NCBI RefSeq assembly: GCF_018129965.1
Contig: NZ_JAFCKW010000004.1
Span: 1 to 64,000 of the forward strand
Length of the DNA stretch: 64,000 bases
Origin: Bradyrhizobium diazoefficiens
GTDB lineage: Bacteria > Pseudomonadota > Alphaproteobacteria > Rhizobiales > Xanthobacteraceae
Direction of reading: 5' to 3'
Under the pieces are notes generated by a model. That model was given only the letters and a program-made list of their open reading frames with translations. It was not told the DNA's origin and ran no database searches. Shown here one piece after another: positions 36,023 to 46,954 of this stretch (within the stretch, counting starts at the first letter, position 1; each line of letters starts with the position of its first letter). Made by a program: the position numbers and the translations under genes.

Positions 36023-37468
36023 ATGCCCGCCAACTCCGGGAAAAAACTGTTCGTCGGCCCGCGCTTCCGGAGGATCCGGCAGCAATTGGGGCTGTCGCAG
36101 ACCCAGATGGCCGAGGGGCTCGGGATCTCGCCGAGCTATGTCAACCTGATCGAGCGCAACCAGCGCCCGGTGACGGCTCAGATCCTGCTTCGGCTGGCCG
36201 AGACCTACGACCTCGACCTGCGCGATCTCGCCACCGCCGACGAGGACCGCTTCTTCGCCGAGCTGAACGAGATCTTCTCCGATCCGTTGTTCCGCCAGAT
36301 CGACGTTCCCAAGCAGGAACTGCGCGACCTCGCCGAGCTCTGCCCCGGCGTGACACACGCGTTGCAGCGGCTCTACGCGGCCTATACGGAGGCCCGCCAG
36401 GGCGAGACGCTGGCGGCGGCGCAGATGGCCGACCGCGACGTCGGCACGCGCTATGAGGCCAATCCGGTCGAGCGCGTGCGCGAATTGATCGAGGCCAACC
36501 GCAACTATTTTCCGGAGCTCGAACAGGCCGCGGAAACCTTGCGCGACGAGCTGAGCGTACCGGCCGAAGACCTCTATGCCGCGCTCGCCGCGCGGCTGCG
36601 CGAAAAGCACTCGATCCAGACCCGCATCATGCCCGTCGACGTGATGCGCGAGACGCTGCGGCGTTTCGACCGTCACCGCCGCCAGCTGCTGATCTCGGAG
36701 CTGATCGACCTGCCCGGGCGCGCCTTCCAGCTTGCGTTTCAGCTCGGCCTCGGCGAGTGCACGCAGCATCTGGAGACGATCATCGGCCGTGCCGGCCCGC
36801 TCGACGACGCGCCGCGGCGGCTGTACCGCATGACGCTCGCCAACTACTTTGCGGCGGCCGTGATGATGCCCTATCCGGCGTTCCTGGCCGCGGCCGAAGC
36901 CCTCAGCTACGACATTCATCTGCTGGCGCAGCGCTTCAACTCCGGCTTCGAGCAGGTCTGCCATCGCCTCACCACGCTGCAGCGACCGAATGCGCGCGGG
37001 ATCCCGTTCTTCCTGCTGCGCGTCGACAATGCCGGAAACGTCTCGAAGCGGTTTTCGTCGGGCACGTTTCCGTTCTCGAAGTTCGGCGGCACGTGTCCGC
37101 TGTGGAACGTGCACTCGACCTTCGACACGCCGGACCGTCTCTTGAAACAGGTGATCGAGCTGTCCGACGGCACGCGCTATTTCTCGATCGCGCAGATGGT
37201 GCGCCGTCCTGTCGCGCCGCATCCGCTGCCGCAACCGCGCTTCGCCATCGGCCTCGGCTGCGAGATCCGCCACGCCTCACGCCTCGTCTACGCCGCCGGC
37301 ATGGACCTCGAGACGACCGAGGGCACGCCGATCGGCGTCAACTGCCGGCTCTGCGAGCGCGAAAACTGCGCCCAGCGCGCCGAGCCGCCGATCACGCGCA
37401 CCCTGATCCTGGACGAGACCACGCGGCGGGTGAGTTCGTTCGCGTTCTCGAACGCACGGGAGTTGTGA
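36023..37468 (+). CDS. Short-chain fatty acyl transcriptional regulator (ScfR-type, XRE plus ImmA/IrrE-like domain)
   Basis: This 481-aa protein has an N-terminal XRE helix-turn-helix (LGLSQTQMAEGLGISPSYVN, about 20-40, with NLIERNQRPVT), a middle ImmA/IrrE-like domain, and a C-terminal domain with CPLWNVH and the Cys-rich GVNCRLCERENCAQRAEPP. Proteins of this build regulate isocitrate lyase and related genes in actinobacteria (RamB) and proteobacteria (ScfR). Divergence from aceA strongly suggests it controls the glyoxylate shunt in response to acyl-CoA. GGGAGA precedes the ATG. Confidence 0.9.
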   Translation: MPANSGKKLFVGPRFRRIRQQLGLSQTQMAEGLGISPSYVNLIERNQRPVTAQILLRLAETYDLDLRDLATADEDRFFAELNEIFSDPLFRQIDVPKQELRDLAELCPGVTHALQRLYAAYTEARQGETLAAAQMADRDVGTRYEANPVERVRELIEANRNYFPELEQAAETLRDELSVPAEDLYAALAARLREKHSIQTRIMPVDVMRETLRRFDRHRRQLLISELIDLPGRAFQLAFQLGLGECTQHLETIIGRAGPLDDAPRRLYRMTLANYFAAAVMMPYPAFLAAAEALSYDIHLLAQRFNSGFEQVCHRLTTLQRPNARGIPFFLLRVDNAGNVSKRFSSGTFPFSKFGGTCPLWNVHSTFDTPDRLLKQVIELSDGTRYFSIAQMVRRPVAPHPLPQPRFAIGLGCEIRHASRLVYAAGMDLETTEGTPIGVNCRLCERENCAQRAEPPITRTLILDETTRRVSSFAFSNAREL

Positions 37469-37824
37469 GGGGGGATGCGCGTTTGACGGCGACCGTACCG
37501 CGCCCATGCTGTCATGCTCCGCGAAAGCGGGCATCCAGTGCGCCGCGGCGGATCGGTTCGATCACACCCGCTTCGGCGTACTGGATCGCCCGGTCAAGCC
37601 GGGCGATGACAGGCGAATGCGAGGCGACAGCCGGGGACCTTCGCCGCGTATTCACGATCAGCGGTGGCGCTGGCAGCTTGGTTAACCCTGCACTAATTCC
37701 CCGCCGCGATCTGAAACCAAGGATTAAGCACACCTCAACATCGCGGCCATAGTCTGGCCCCACTCACTTTTCGCAAACAACGGTGGCCTATCCTGCCGGG
37801 CGAAGTGACATCAGGGGGTTCATC
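37469..37824. other. Intergenic stretch with a palindromic repeat
   Basis: 356 bases with no supportable gene. A REP-type element occupies 37510-37611. The last 60 bases should hold the promoter of the secreted HExxH protein gene; AGGGGG lies just before its start. Confidence 0.55.
37510..37611. repeat. Palindromic intergenic repeat (REP-type)
   Basis: About 100 bases with outer arms TGTCATGC / GCGATGACA, inner arms CATCCAGT / ACTGGATC and a local hairpin GCCCGG..CCGGGC. Same architecture as the elements at 22505 and 33066. Confidence 0.75.
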
Positions 37825-38625
37825 ATGCGCATTGCGTTGCTGCTGACCGCAACCATCGTCGGCGCGCTCTTCGCCAGTCCATCCCGTGCCGGATCGCTCG
37901 ATGCCGACGCAGCGCAGCCGCTGCCGCCGGGCTTCCAGAGCTACCGCGGCTACATGTTCGATGTGTCCGAGAATCGCGACCGCAAGGACGTCGACAAGCT
38001 CATGGACAATCTGAAGAGCCAGATCGACGTCGTCGAAGGCGTCGGCCTCTCGCCGCGCGTGCTGCGCTTCTTCCATACCGTTCCGATCGTCGCGAGCGAG
38101 CTCGCCTGCCTCGACGAAGGCGCCGCGACCGCGTGCTACGGCCGGGTCACACCGGACATCCAGCGCACTGCGCCTCGGACGCTGACGGTCTGGGATCCCG
38201 AGAAGCAGCGCTGGAGCAATCCCAATGCCGTCGACCTCGCGGTCGATTCGGGCCTCGGCGTGATCATGCTGCGCCCGGACATGATGCGGTACGAGAAGGA
38301 AGCCGTGCTGCTGCACGAGCTGCTGCACGCCTATCACGCGCGGCTGCTGCCGGACGGCTACGCCAACAAGGGGGTGATCGGCTATTACGCCCTGGCCAAG
38401 TCCAAGGAGCTACTGCCAAGAGAATCCTACGCGATGAAGAATCCCATGGAATTCTTCGCCGTGACCTCGAGCATCTTCCTGGCGGGGAAAAGCGAATTCC
38501 ACGACCCGAAGTCGCGCGAGGCGCTCAAGGAGAAGATGCCGGACTATTACAAATATCTGGTCGGCGTGTTCGGCTTCGACCCCGAGCCGGCGGCGTCAAA
38601 CGGACCGGTCGCCTCGCTGAAGTGA
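37825..38625 (+). CDS. Secreted putative zinc metallopeptidase (HExxH)
   Basis: This 266-aa protein has a signal peptide (1-22, ending SRAG) and a HELLH motif at 164-168, with a conserved-looking Glu209 in KNPMEFFAVTSS that could be the third zinc ligand of a gluzincin. Cys95 and Cys104 may form a disulfide. No named family is certain; lethal-factor-like peptidases have a similar HExxH-then-Glu pattern. AGGGGG precedes the ATG. It appears to be monocistronic, with a terminator directly after it. Confidence 0.7.
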   Translation: MRIALLLTATIVGALFASPSRAGSLDADAAQPLPPGFQSYRGYMFDVSENRDRKDVDKLMDNLKSQIDVVEGVGLSPRVLRFFHTVPIVASELACLDEGAATACYGRVTPDIQRTAPRTLTVWDPEKQRWSNPNAVDLAVDSGLGVIMLRPDMMRYEKEAVLLHELLHAYHARLLPDGYANKGVIGYYALAKSKELLPRESYAMKNPMEFFAVTSSIFLAGKSEFHDPKSREALKEKMPDYYKYLVGVFGFDPEPAASNGPVASLK

Positions 38626-38659
38626 GGCGCCTGCGCCAGGTCGCTCAAAAAGTCCCCCG

Positions 38660-38692
38660 AAAGCCGCGCGAAAATGCGCGGCTTTCTATTTT
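38660..38692 (+). terminator. Rho-independent terminator
   Basis: AAAGCCGCGC pairs with GCGCGGCTTT around GAAAAT, followed by CTATTTTG. It lies 35 bases after the stop codon of the secreted HExxH protein gene. Confidence 0.8.
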
Positions 38693-38797
38693 GCTAACCG
38701 GAAGCTGCGGATGACGCCCCGCCGGGAATTGCCAAGGGGTGGCCCGATCTGCATAGTCCCGGCCGCATCGATACTGTTTTCAAGAGGATCAAAGAAC

Positions 38798-39151
38798 ATG
38801 GCGGACGCCGACCTGGATGTCGTGATCCGGCAACTGGCCAGACAACTGCATACGGGCCTGATGACCCGCGCCAAGGAGCGGCGGGATCGCTTCAACGGAC
38901 TTGCGGCCAAGGCCAAGGGCAAGGAGACCGGTGAGCGCTTCAAGATGCTGGCCAAGGCCAGCATGGAGCAGGCCACCGCCGCCGCCAAGCGCCTGCAGAT
39001 GTCCGCCGACAACGTCGCCGACAGCTACGCCCGCGCCATGCGCCTCGCCGCCAGCACGCCCGTTACGGTGAAGGCGGAGAAGAAGGCCAAGGACAAGCCC
39101 GAGACGAAGGCCGCCAAGCCGAAAACGGCGAAAGCCAAGAAGGCGAAGTAG
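38798..39151 (+). CDS. Small helical protein with lysine/alanine-rich tail
   Basis: This 117-aa protein is unrecognised. Residues 1-80 are predicted helical and charged (LDVVIRQLARQLHTGLMTRA). The last 35 residues are repeats of Lys, Ala and Pro (KPKTAKAKKAK), like histone-H1-like or nucleoid-associated tails. AGAGGA upstream fixes the ATG. DNA binding is a guess from composition. Confidence 0.65.
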   Translation: MADADLDVVIRQLARQLHTGLMTRAKERRDRFNGLAAKAKGKETGERFKMLAKASMEQATAAAKRLQMSADNVADSYARAMRLAASTPVTVKAEKKAKDKPETKAAKPKTAKAKKAK

Positions 39152-39164
39152 ACGCGAGGTTCTT

Positions 39165-39312
39165 CCTTCTCCCCTTGTGGGAGAAGGTGGCGCGAAGCGC
39201 CGGATGAGGGGTTGTCTCCGCGAATTCCATTGCTAGGGATGCGCGCGGAGAGAGACCCCTCACCCGTCTCGCCGCTACGCGGCGAGCCACCCTCTCCCAC
39301 AAGGGGAGAGGG
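39165..39312. repeat. Large imperfect inverted repeat, copy A
   Basis: About 148 bases: the left end CCTTCTCCCCTTGTGGGAGA with CGCGAAGCGCCGGATGAGGG mirrors the right end ACCCTCTCCCACAAGGGGAG. A second element of the same kind lies in the opposite orientation at 55559-55699. It separates two convergent genes. Confidence 0.8.
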
Positions 39313-39342
39313 TTGCAGCGGCGAATGCAGCTCTAGATATCA

Positions 39343-39984
39343 TCACCACCGCGACGCAGAAGTCTGGGGCGGCTCGGCGCTCGCGAGTTCGGCGAGCTTG
39401 GCGCGCGCCGCAGCGCGCGTGCCGGCGTCCTTGCCGGCCGGCAGCGCAAGGGCGGCTTCGAAATCCGCACGGGCATCGTTGGCCTGGCCGCGGGCGAGGA
39501 AGGAGAGGCCGCGGTCGAGGCGGGCCTGGGGATCCGACGGATCGAGCCGGATCGCGGTGTTGTAGCTCAGGATGGCGCGATCGAGATCGCCGGTCCCAGC
39601 GAGCGCCAGACCGCGCTCGCGATAGGGCGCGGCGAGCTTTGGATCGTGCGCGATCGCCTCGTCGTAATCCTCGATGGCAAGCGCGAGGTCGCCGTTCTGC
39701 CGGCGCGCCAGTGCCCGGTCGCGATAGAGCGTGGCGCGGTTGGGATTGAGACGGATGGCCTCGTCGAAATCGGCGATTGCCCGCGGCCAATCGCTGTGGC
39801 GCAGCGCGATCCGCCCGCGACCCTCATAGGCGAAAGCGATCAGCGAACCGCGCAGCGGCGAGAAGCCGATCACGGCCGAGCAGATGTCGGGCTCGTCCTC
39901 GTCCCCGCAATTGACGACCGTACGCGTGGACAGGCCGGCAAGCACGCCCAACACGATCAGCAATGGTAACGCAGCTTTGGTCAT
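39343..39984 (-). CDS. Tetratricopeptide repeat protein
   Basis: This 213-aa protein has an N-terminal hydrophobic anchor or signal (ALPLLIVLGVLAGLS) and four TPR units from about residue 55 (GRIALRHSDWPRAIADFDEA, GDLALAIEDYDEAIAHDP, GDLDRAILSYNTAIRLDP, GQANDARADFEAALALP). It is probably periplasmic or membrane-tethered and mediates protein contacts. It is 136 bases downstream of htpX on the same strand. Confidence 0.82.
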   Translation of the reverse strand: MTKAALPLLIVLGVLAGLSTRTVVNCGDEDEPDICSAVIGFSPLRGSLIAFAYEGRGRIALRHSDWPRAIADFDEAIRLNPNRATLYRDRALARRQNGDLALAIEDYDEAIAHDPKLAAPYRERGLALAGTGDLDRAILSYNTAIRLDPSDPQARLDRGLSFLARGQANDARADFEAALALPAGKDAGTRAAARAKLAELASAEPPQTSASRW

Positions 39985-40120
39985 CTTCGACGGCGACCGG
40001 GAATTGGCCGGCCGCGCATCCCCTTTCGCAGGAACGATCTCGCCGTGCTGATAGCACCGGCGTGGGCGATTCTGTGTGCGCCAAGTCACAAAAACGCAGG
40101 CAAATGTCGGGCCCGTTCCA

Positions 40121-41065
40121 TCAGCCCCAAGGACCTCGCGCAGGACCGCGCGAGGAGCGGCCCCACGGTCCCGGCGGCGGATCGTTCTGGTTGGCGCCGA
40201 CCGATGGCGCGGACTGCGCGCCGAGCTCGGCCGCGAGCTGCCGAAGCGCCGCGATGCGGTTCTGCGTCGAGGGATGGGTGGCGAACAGATTGTCCACGCC
40301 ATGGCCCGACAGCGGATTGATGATGAACATGTGCGCGGTCGCGGGATTTCGCTCGGCATCGTAGTTCGGCACCTGATGCGCGGCGCCTTCGATCTTCAGG
40401 AGCGCCGAGGCCAGCCACATCGGCTGACCGGCGATGCGCGCGCCGAGATTGTCGGCGGCATATTCGCGGGTGCGGCTGATCGCCATCTGCACCAGCATGG
40501 CGCCGAGCGGAGCGAGAATCATCATCAGGATCGAGCCGACGATGCCCGGGCCGTTGTTGTTGTCGCGATGGCCACCGAAGAACATGCCGAACTGCGCCAG
40601 CATCGAGATCGCGCCGGCAATGGTCGCGGTGATCGTCATCAACAGCGTGTCGTGATTCCTGATATGCGCGAGCTCGTGCGCGATCACGCCGGCGAGTTCC
40701 TCGCGGCTGAGCTGGCGCATCAGGCCGGTGGTGACGGCGACGGCCGCGTTCTCGGGATTGCGGCCGGTCGCGAACGCATTGGGCTGCGCCTCGTCCATCA
40801 GGAACACGCGCGGCATCGGCAGCCCGGCGCGGCCCGCAAGCTCGGCGACGAGACCGACCAGTTCGGGCGCGCTGCCACGGTCGACCTCATGGGCGCCGTA
40901 CATCGAGAGCACCATGCGATCTGAATTCCAGTAGGTGAAGAGATTGGTCGCGGCGGCAACCAGAAGCGCGATCAGGGCGCCGGCGGCACCGCCGATCAGA
41001 TAGCCCACGCCCATGAACAGGGTAGTGAGACCTGCGAGCAGCATTGCGGTACGAAGATAGTTCAT
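40121..41065 (-). CDS. htpX: Zinc metalloprotease HtpX homologue
   Basis: This 314-aa M48 peptidase has two N-terminal membrane spans (about 5-25 and 27-45), the zinc site [10 protein letters not shown] (130-139), two further spans at about 145-190 and the third ligand Glu in SRTREYAAD. The C terminus is Gly/Pro/Arg rich. HtpX degrades damaged inner-membrane proteins from the cytoplasmic face. The start at 41065 (MNYLRT) fits the family. It is divergent from the lytic transglycosylase gene. Confidence 0.94.
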   Translation of the reverse strand: MNYLRTAMLLAGLTTLFMGVGYLIGGAAGALIALLVAAATNLFTYWNSDRMVLSMYGAHEVDRGSAPELVGLVAELAGRAGLPMPRVFLMDEAQPNAFATGRNPENAAVAVTTGLMRQLSREELAGVIAHELAHIRNHDTLLMTITATIAGAISMLAQFGMFFGGHRDNNNGPGIVGSILMMILAPLGAMLVQMAISRTREYAADNLGARIAGQPMWLASALLKIEGAAHQVPNYDAERNPATAHMFIINPLSGHGVDNLFATHPSTQNRIAALRQLAAELGAQSAPSVGANQNDPPPGPWGRSSRGPARGPWG

Positions 41066-41241
41066 GGCCGTCTCCTGGGGCGGCCGCGGAGCGAGCCTTT
41101 GGCCGGCGCAATTGAGGTAGGGATGACCCCGGCCCGGGCGCAAGGTTTCAGGGTGCGTCGCGGAGCCGCGGCACTGGTTTGCGCTCGATCATTCCACTAA
41201 ACTTCGTCAAGAATCCAAGCGTCTCCCTCCCCGGAAACCTC

Positions 41242-42543
41242 ATGCTCCAGACCCGATTTGCGATCGCGGCCGCCGCTCTGCTCTCGTTCGCCCTTCCCGC
41301 CTCCGCCCAGTTCGCGCCGCCGCCCGCCAAGCCCGCCGCCCCCAAGGCTACAGCGCCCTCGCCCCGCGCGGCCTCGTGCCACAATGGTGCGAGTTTCGAT
41401 CGCTTCCTCGCCGAGGTGAAACAGCAGGCCGTTGCCGCCGGCGTCTCGCAGCGGACGATCGCGGAGGCCTCGCCCTATCTCGTCTACGACCAGGGCATAG
41501 TCAACCGCGACCGCGGCCAGCGCGTGTTCGGCCAGCTCTTCACCGAATTCGCCGGCCGCATGGCCGCGCCCTATCGCATGCAGAACGGTCAGCAGCACAT
41601 CAAGCAACATGCGGCGGCGTTCGCGCGCGCCGAGAAGGAATACGGTGTGCCGCCGGCGGTGATCGCCGCGTTCTGGGGCCTCGAGAGCGATTTCGGCGTC
41701 AACATGGGCAATCTGCCGACACTGAGATCGCTGGTGTCGCTCGCCTATGACTGCCGGCGCTCGGAGATGTTCGTGAACGAGACCATCGCCGCGCTGAAGA
41801 TCATCGACCGCGGCGACCTGCATCCGGACGAGATGATCGGCTCCTGGGCCGGCGAGCTCGGCCAGACGCAATTCCTGCCGACGCATTACGTCAACTACGC
41901 CGTCGACTATGACGGCGATGGCCGGCGCGACCTGCTGCGCAGCGAGGACGACGTGATCGGCTCGACCGCGAACTACATCGCCAACGGATTGAAGTGGCGG
42001 CGCGGCGAGCCGTGGCTGGAGGAGATCAAGGTCCCGCAGAACCTGCCGTGGGATCAGACCGATCTCACCGTGCAGCAGCCGCGCTCGAAATGGGGGCAGC
42101 TGGGCGTTACCTATCCCGATGGCCGCCCGCTGCCGAGCGACAATCTCGCCGGCTCCGTGCTGTTGCCGATGGGACGATTTGGGCCGGCCTTCATGGCCTA
42201 CCCGAATTTTGCGGCTTACACCGAGTGGAATAACTCGCTGATCTATTCGACCACCGCGGGCTATCTCGCCTCGCGCATCGCGGGCGCCGCACCGATGCGC
42301 AAGCCGGCGCAACCCGTCGCGCAATTGCCGTTCAACGAGCTCAAACAATTGCAGCAGCTGCTGGTCCAGGCCGGCTTCAATGTCGGCAAGGTCGACGGCG
42401 TGCTGGGGCAGCAGAGCCGGGCGGCGGTGAAGGCGATGCAGATCAAGTACGGCCTGCCGGCGGATTCCTGGCCGACCGCCGAGCTGCTCGCCCGCATGCG
42501 TGGCGGCACGGCACAGGCGCAACCGGCAGGGGCCGCGCGGTAG
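41242..42543 (+). CDS. Lytic murein transglycosylase (MltB-like) with peptidoglycan-binding domain
   Basis: This 433-aa protein has a signal peptide (1-23, ending SAQ), a proline/alanine-rich linker, an SLT2/MltB catalytic domain with catalytic Glu148 in FWGLESDFG and GELGQTQFLPTHYVNYA, and a C-terminal PG_binding_1 domain (about 360-425, LQQLLVQAGFNVGKVDGVLG). It cleaves peptidoglycan strands in the periplasm to 1,6-anhydro products. It lacks the lipobox Cys of MltB, so it is probably soluble. Confidence 0.92.
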   Translation: MLQTRFAIAAAALLSFALPASAQFAPPPAKPAAPKATAPSPRAASCHNGASFDRFLAEVKQQAVAAGVSQRTIAEASPYLVYDQGIVNRDRGQRVFGQLFTEFAGRMAAPYRMQNGQQHIKQHAAAFARAEKEYGVPPAVIAAFWGLESDFGVNMGNLPTLRSLVSLAYDCRRSEMFVNETIAALKIIDRGDLHPDEMIGSWAGELGQTQFLPTHYVNYAVDYDGDGRRDLLRSEDDVIGSTANYIANGLKWRRGEPWLEEIKVPQNLPWDQTDLTVQQPRSKWGQLGVTYPDGRPLPSDNLAGSVLLPMGRFGPAFMAYPNFAAYTEWNNSLIYSTTAGYLASRIAGAAPMRKPAQPVAQLPFNELKQLQQLLVQAGFNVGKVDGVLGQQSRAAVKAMQIKYGLPADSWPTAELLARMRGGTAQAQPAGAAR

Positions 42544-42652
42544 AATTATCCCATCGCAAAAGTCGCTTCCGCGATTGTATTCTTCCATGCTGCTCCCATG
42601 TGAGGGGTTCAGGCTTTCCCTGAGATTCCCCGTCCATTGAAGCGAGCATCAC

Positions 42653-43156
42653 ATGTCCTTTCACGACGCCGTCGTCCCCGCGTACCTGCAAATACTGAAC
42701 AGCCTTACCGGCCTGCTCACCAAGGCCGAGGCGCATTGCGCGGCCAAGAAGATCGATCCGAGCGTCCTGCTCGGCTCCCGCCTCTTCCCTGACATGCTGC
42801 CGCTGTCAAAGCAGATCCAGCTCGTCAGCGACCACGCCGCCAGGGGCTGCGCCCGGCTGACCAACAGCGAAATACCCTCGATGCCCGACACCGAAACGAG
42901 CTTTGCGGAGTTGAAGCAGCGGCTGGCCAAGACTGTCGACTACGTCAAATCGTTCAAGCCCGCGCAATTCGAGGGCGCCGAGGCCAGGGACGTCACCTTC
43001 CCGATCGGCGCCGGCAAATCCATGACGATGAAGGGCCAGCAATTCCTGAGCTCGTTCTCGCTGCCCAATCTCTATTTCCACGCCGCGACCGCGCACGGCA
43101 TCCTGCGCCACAACGGCGTCGAGATCGGCAAGCGTGACTTCCTCGGCGCGAACTGA
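42653..43156 (+). CDS. DUF1993 domain-containing protein
   Basis: This 167-aa protein covers the whole DUF1993 family length: LFPDMLPLSKQIQLVSDHA in the middle and LPNLYFHAATAHGILRHNG near the C terminus with its paired His. The fold is a DinB-like four-helix bundle. Function unknown; no clear operon partner. Confidence 0.88.
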   Translation: MSFHDAVVPAYLQILNSLTGLLTKAEAHCAAKKIDPSVLLGSRLFPDMLPLSKQIQLVSDHAARGCARLTNSEIPSMPDTETSFAELKQRLAKTVDYVKSFKPAQFEGAEARDVTFPIGAGKSMTMKGQQFLSSFSLPNLYFHAATAHGILRHNGVEIGKRDFLGAN

Positions 43157-43335
43157 TTTGCGGATTTGCACGGCGGCGGCAGCGGAAATCCACTGCCGTC
43201 ACTCAAATTTCACATGAATTATGCTACGCGCTCGCCGCCGCCTAGCTCGCCTGCACTTTCCGTATGGCTCATCCCTTGCGCCGATTGCCGCGATGCACAA
43301 CTGTCCCAGACCTCCCACTGCCTGAAAGCATTCCC

Positions 43336-44430
43336 ATGAGCCATCCGACCAAATTGTTTGAGACCTACAAGCTCGGCCCGATCACGCTGGCCAACCGCAT
43401 CGTGATGGCGCCGCTGACGCGCAACCGCGCCGTTCCCGGCACGTTCGTCCCCAGCCCGCTCGCCGCCGACTATTACGCCCAGCGCGCCTCCGCAGGCCTG
43501 CTGATCACCGAAGCGAGCCAGGTGTCGCAGCAGGGACAGGGCTACCAGGACACCCCCGGCATCTACACCAAGGACCAGGTCGCCGGCTGGCGCAAGGTTA
43601 CCAACCAGGTGCATGAGCACGGCGGCAAGATCTACATCCAGCTCTGGCATGTCGGCCGCATCTCGCATGTCGACCTCCAGGCAGGTGGCGCAGCCCCGGT
43701 GGCGCCGAGCGCGATCCGCGCCAAGGGCAAGACCTTCGTCAACGGCACCTTCGCCGACGTCTCCGAGCCCCGCGCACTCGAGCTCTCCGAAATTCCCGGC
43801 ATCATCGACGATTTCAGGCGCGCGACGAAGAACGCGCTCGAGGCCGGCTTCGACGGCGTCGAGATTCACGGTGCCAATGGCTATCTGCTCGACCAGTTCG
43901 CCAAGGACGGCGCCAACAAGCGCACCGATGCCTATGGTGGCTCGATCGAGAACCGCGCGCGCCTGATGCTGGAGGTGTCGAAGGCTGTCGTGGCCGAAGC
44001 CGGCGCCGACCGCACCGGCATCCGCATCTCGCCGGTGACGCCCGCCAACGACATCGTGGATTCCAATCCGCAGGCCTTGTTCGACCATATCGTCGACGGG
44101 CTCAGCGCGCTCAAGCTGGTCTATCTCCACGTCGTCGAGGGCGCCACGGGCGGGCCACGCGACTTCGCGCCGTTCGACTATGCGAGCCTGCGCAAGCGCT
44201 TCTCCGGCGCCTACATCGCCAACAACGGCTACGATTTCGATCTCGCCACCAAGGTGCTGGACGCCAATGCCGCCGACCTCATCGCGTTCGGCAAGCCGTT
44301 CATCTCCAACCCCGACCTCGTCGAACGGCTGAAGACGGGTGCGGCGCTGAACGAGCCCGACAAGAGCACGTTCTATGGCGGCGGGGCGAAGGGGTATACG
44401 GATTACCCGACGCTGGCAGCGGCGAAGTAG
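43336..44430 (+). CDS. Alkene reductase, Old Yellow Enzyme family
   Basis: This 364-aa FMN enzyme has NRIVMAPLTRNRA at the N terminus, QLWHVGRISH, the substrate/FMN block GVEIHGANGYLLDQF with the catalytic-type His-x-x-Asn pair, and DAYGGSIENRARL. Such NemA-like enzymes use NAD(P)H to reduce activated double bonds, nitrate esters or N-ethylmaleimide. The ATG at 43336 gives the family N terminus; an upstream in-frame ATG at 43264 does not. Confidence 0.93.
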   Translation: MSHPTKLFETYKLGPITLANRIVMAPLTRNRAVPGTFVPSPLAADYYAQRASAGLLITEASQVSQQGQGYQDTPGIYTKDQVAGWRKVTNQVHEHGGKIYIQLWHVGRISHVDLQAGGAAPVAPSAIRAKGKTFVNGTFADVSEPRALELSEIPGIIDDFRRATKNALEAGFDGVEIHGANGYLLDQFAKDGANKRTDAYGGSIENRARLMLEVSKAVVAEAGADRTGIRISPVTPANDIVDSNPQALFDHIVDGLSALKLVYLHVVEGATGGPRDFAPFDYASLRKRFSGAYIANNGYDFDLATKVLDANAADLIAFGKPFISNPDLVERLKTGAALNEPDKSTFYGGGAKGYTDYPTLAAAK

Positions 44431-44462
44431 GGGCTGCTACACAGTCCACGCGCAATTCCAAT

Positions 44463-44600
44463 CCGTCATCCTGAGGCGTGAGCCATGCGACGCAAAGCGG
44501 CGCCTGGCGAGCCTCGAAGGATGAACGGCCGGGATGCAGCGGGGCCTGTCGTCCTTCCAGGCTCGTCCTGCGCTGCAGGACGAGCACCTCAGGATGACGG
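44463..44600. repeat. MITE-like repeat with 14-bp perfect terminal inverted repeats
   Basis: 138 bases bounded by CCGTCATCCTGAGG and its exact reverse complement CCTCAGGATGACGG, with smaller internal palindromes. It carries no gene. The size and ends are like a non-autonomous mobile element or a large REP element. Confidence 0.75.
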
Positions 44601-44611
44601 CTATAGCCCGG

Positions 44612-44634
44612 CCTCTCCCCGCAAGCGGGGAGAG
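44612..44634. repeat. Short palindrome CTCTCCCC/GGGGAGAG
   Basis: CCTCTCCCCGC and GCGGGGAGAG face each other around AA. Same type as the one at 31543-31567. Confidence 0.5.
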
Positions 44635-44636
44635 AC

Positions 44637-44669
44637 AAAGAAAAAAGGCCAGGATTTCTCCCGGCCTTT
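44637..44669 (-). terminator. Rho-independent terminator of the glycerol operon
   Basis: On the minus strand AAAGGCCGGGA pairs with TCCTGGCCTTT with one mismatch, followed by TTTTTTCTTTG. It begins about 18 bases after the glpV stop codon and probably ends the whole glpD-S-T-P-Q-U-V transcript. Confidence 0.85.
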
Positions 44670-44687
44670 CGTCGTTAGGTCGTTGCC

Positions 44688-46481
<1,794 letters not shown>

Positions 46482-46556
46482 GTTGTTCCTCCGTTGCAGC
46501 GACAAACTTTTTACAGGCCCGGGTTGATCCCGGATCTGGCCGTCCCTTCGCGAGTT

Positions 46557-46886
46557 TCAGACCGTGCGAAAAATCAGCGCGGCCGTGACCAGCGAAATTC
46601 CTGATGCGAGCCACAGGCTCGAGATTTCAAAACCTTCCTCGCCGATCGGCACCGTCGCAAGCGCGTCGGTGCCCATGAAAGCGATCCACAAGAGGTGGAT
46701 GACGGCCGCGGCGATCAGCGAGACGAACAGGCGATCGCCGCGCGTGGTCGGGATGCGCAGCACGCCGACGCGCTCGGCCTCGGGATAGGCTGCGGCCAGG
46801 TAGGTCATCACGGCGAGCGTGCCGGCAAGCGCCACGAAGAAGATCGCCGTCGGCAGCGTCCAGGCCATCCATGCGATGGATTCCAT
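46557..46886 (-). CDS. glpU: DUF2160 family membrane protein of the glycerol transporter (GlpU-like)
   Basis: This 109-aa protein has three transmembrane segments (about 6-28, 48-66, 85-105) and the DUF2160 pattern ARRGDRLF-like TTRGDRLFVSLI with LLWIAFMG. In R. leguminosarum a small DUF2160 protein of this kind is part of the glycerol ABC transporter. AAGGAG lies before the ATG. It sits between the second permease and the binding protein. Confidence 0.85.
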   Translation of the reverse strand: MESIAWMAWTLPTAIFFVALAGTLAVMTYLAAAYPEAERVGVLRIPTTRGDRLFVSLIAAAVIHLLWIAFMGTDALATVPIGEEGFEISSLWLASGISLVTAALIFRTV

Positions 46887-46899
46887 GCTCTTACTCCTT

Positions 46900-46948
46900 G
46901 CGCATGATCTGGTCCGGAAACCGGTTTCCACTTTCCGGGATCATGCGC
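46900..46948. repeat. Palindromic repeat between glpQ and glpU
   Basis: 49 bases bounded by GCGCATGATC and GATCATGCGC, with an inner pair TCCGGAAA / TTTCCGGGA. It contains AAACCGGTTTCCACTT, which resembles the ACCGGTNTCCACTT core of the repeats at 7662 and 24759. It would fold in the polycistronic mRNA between two transporter genes. Confidence 0.75.
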
Positions 46949-46954
46949 TCCTCC

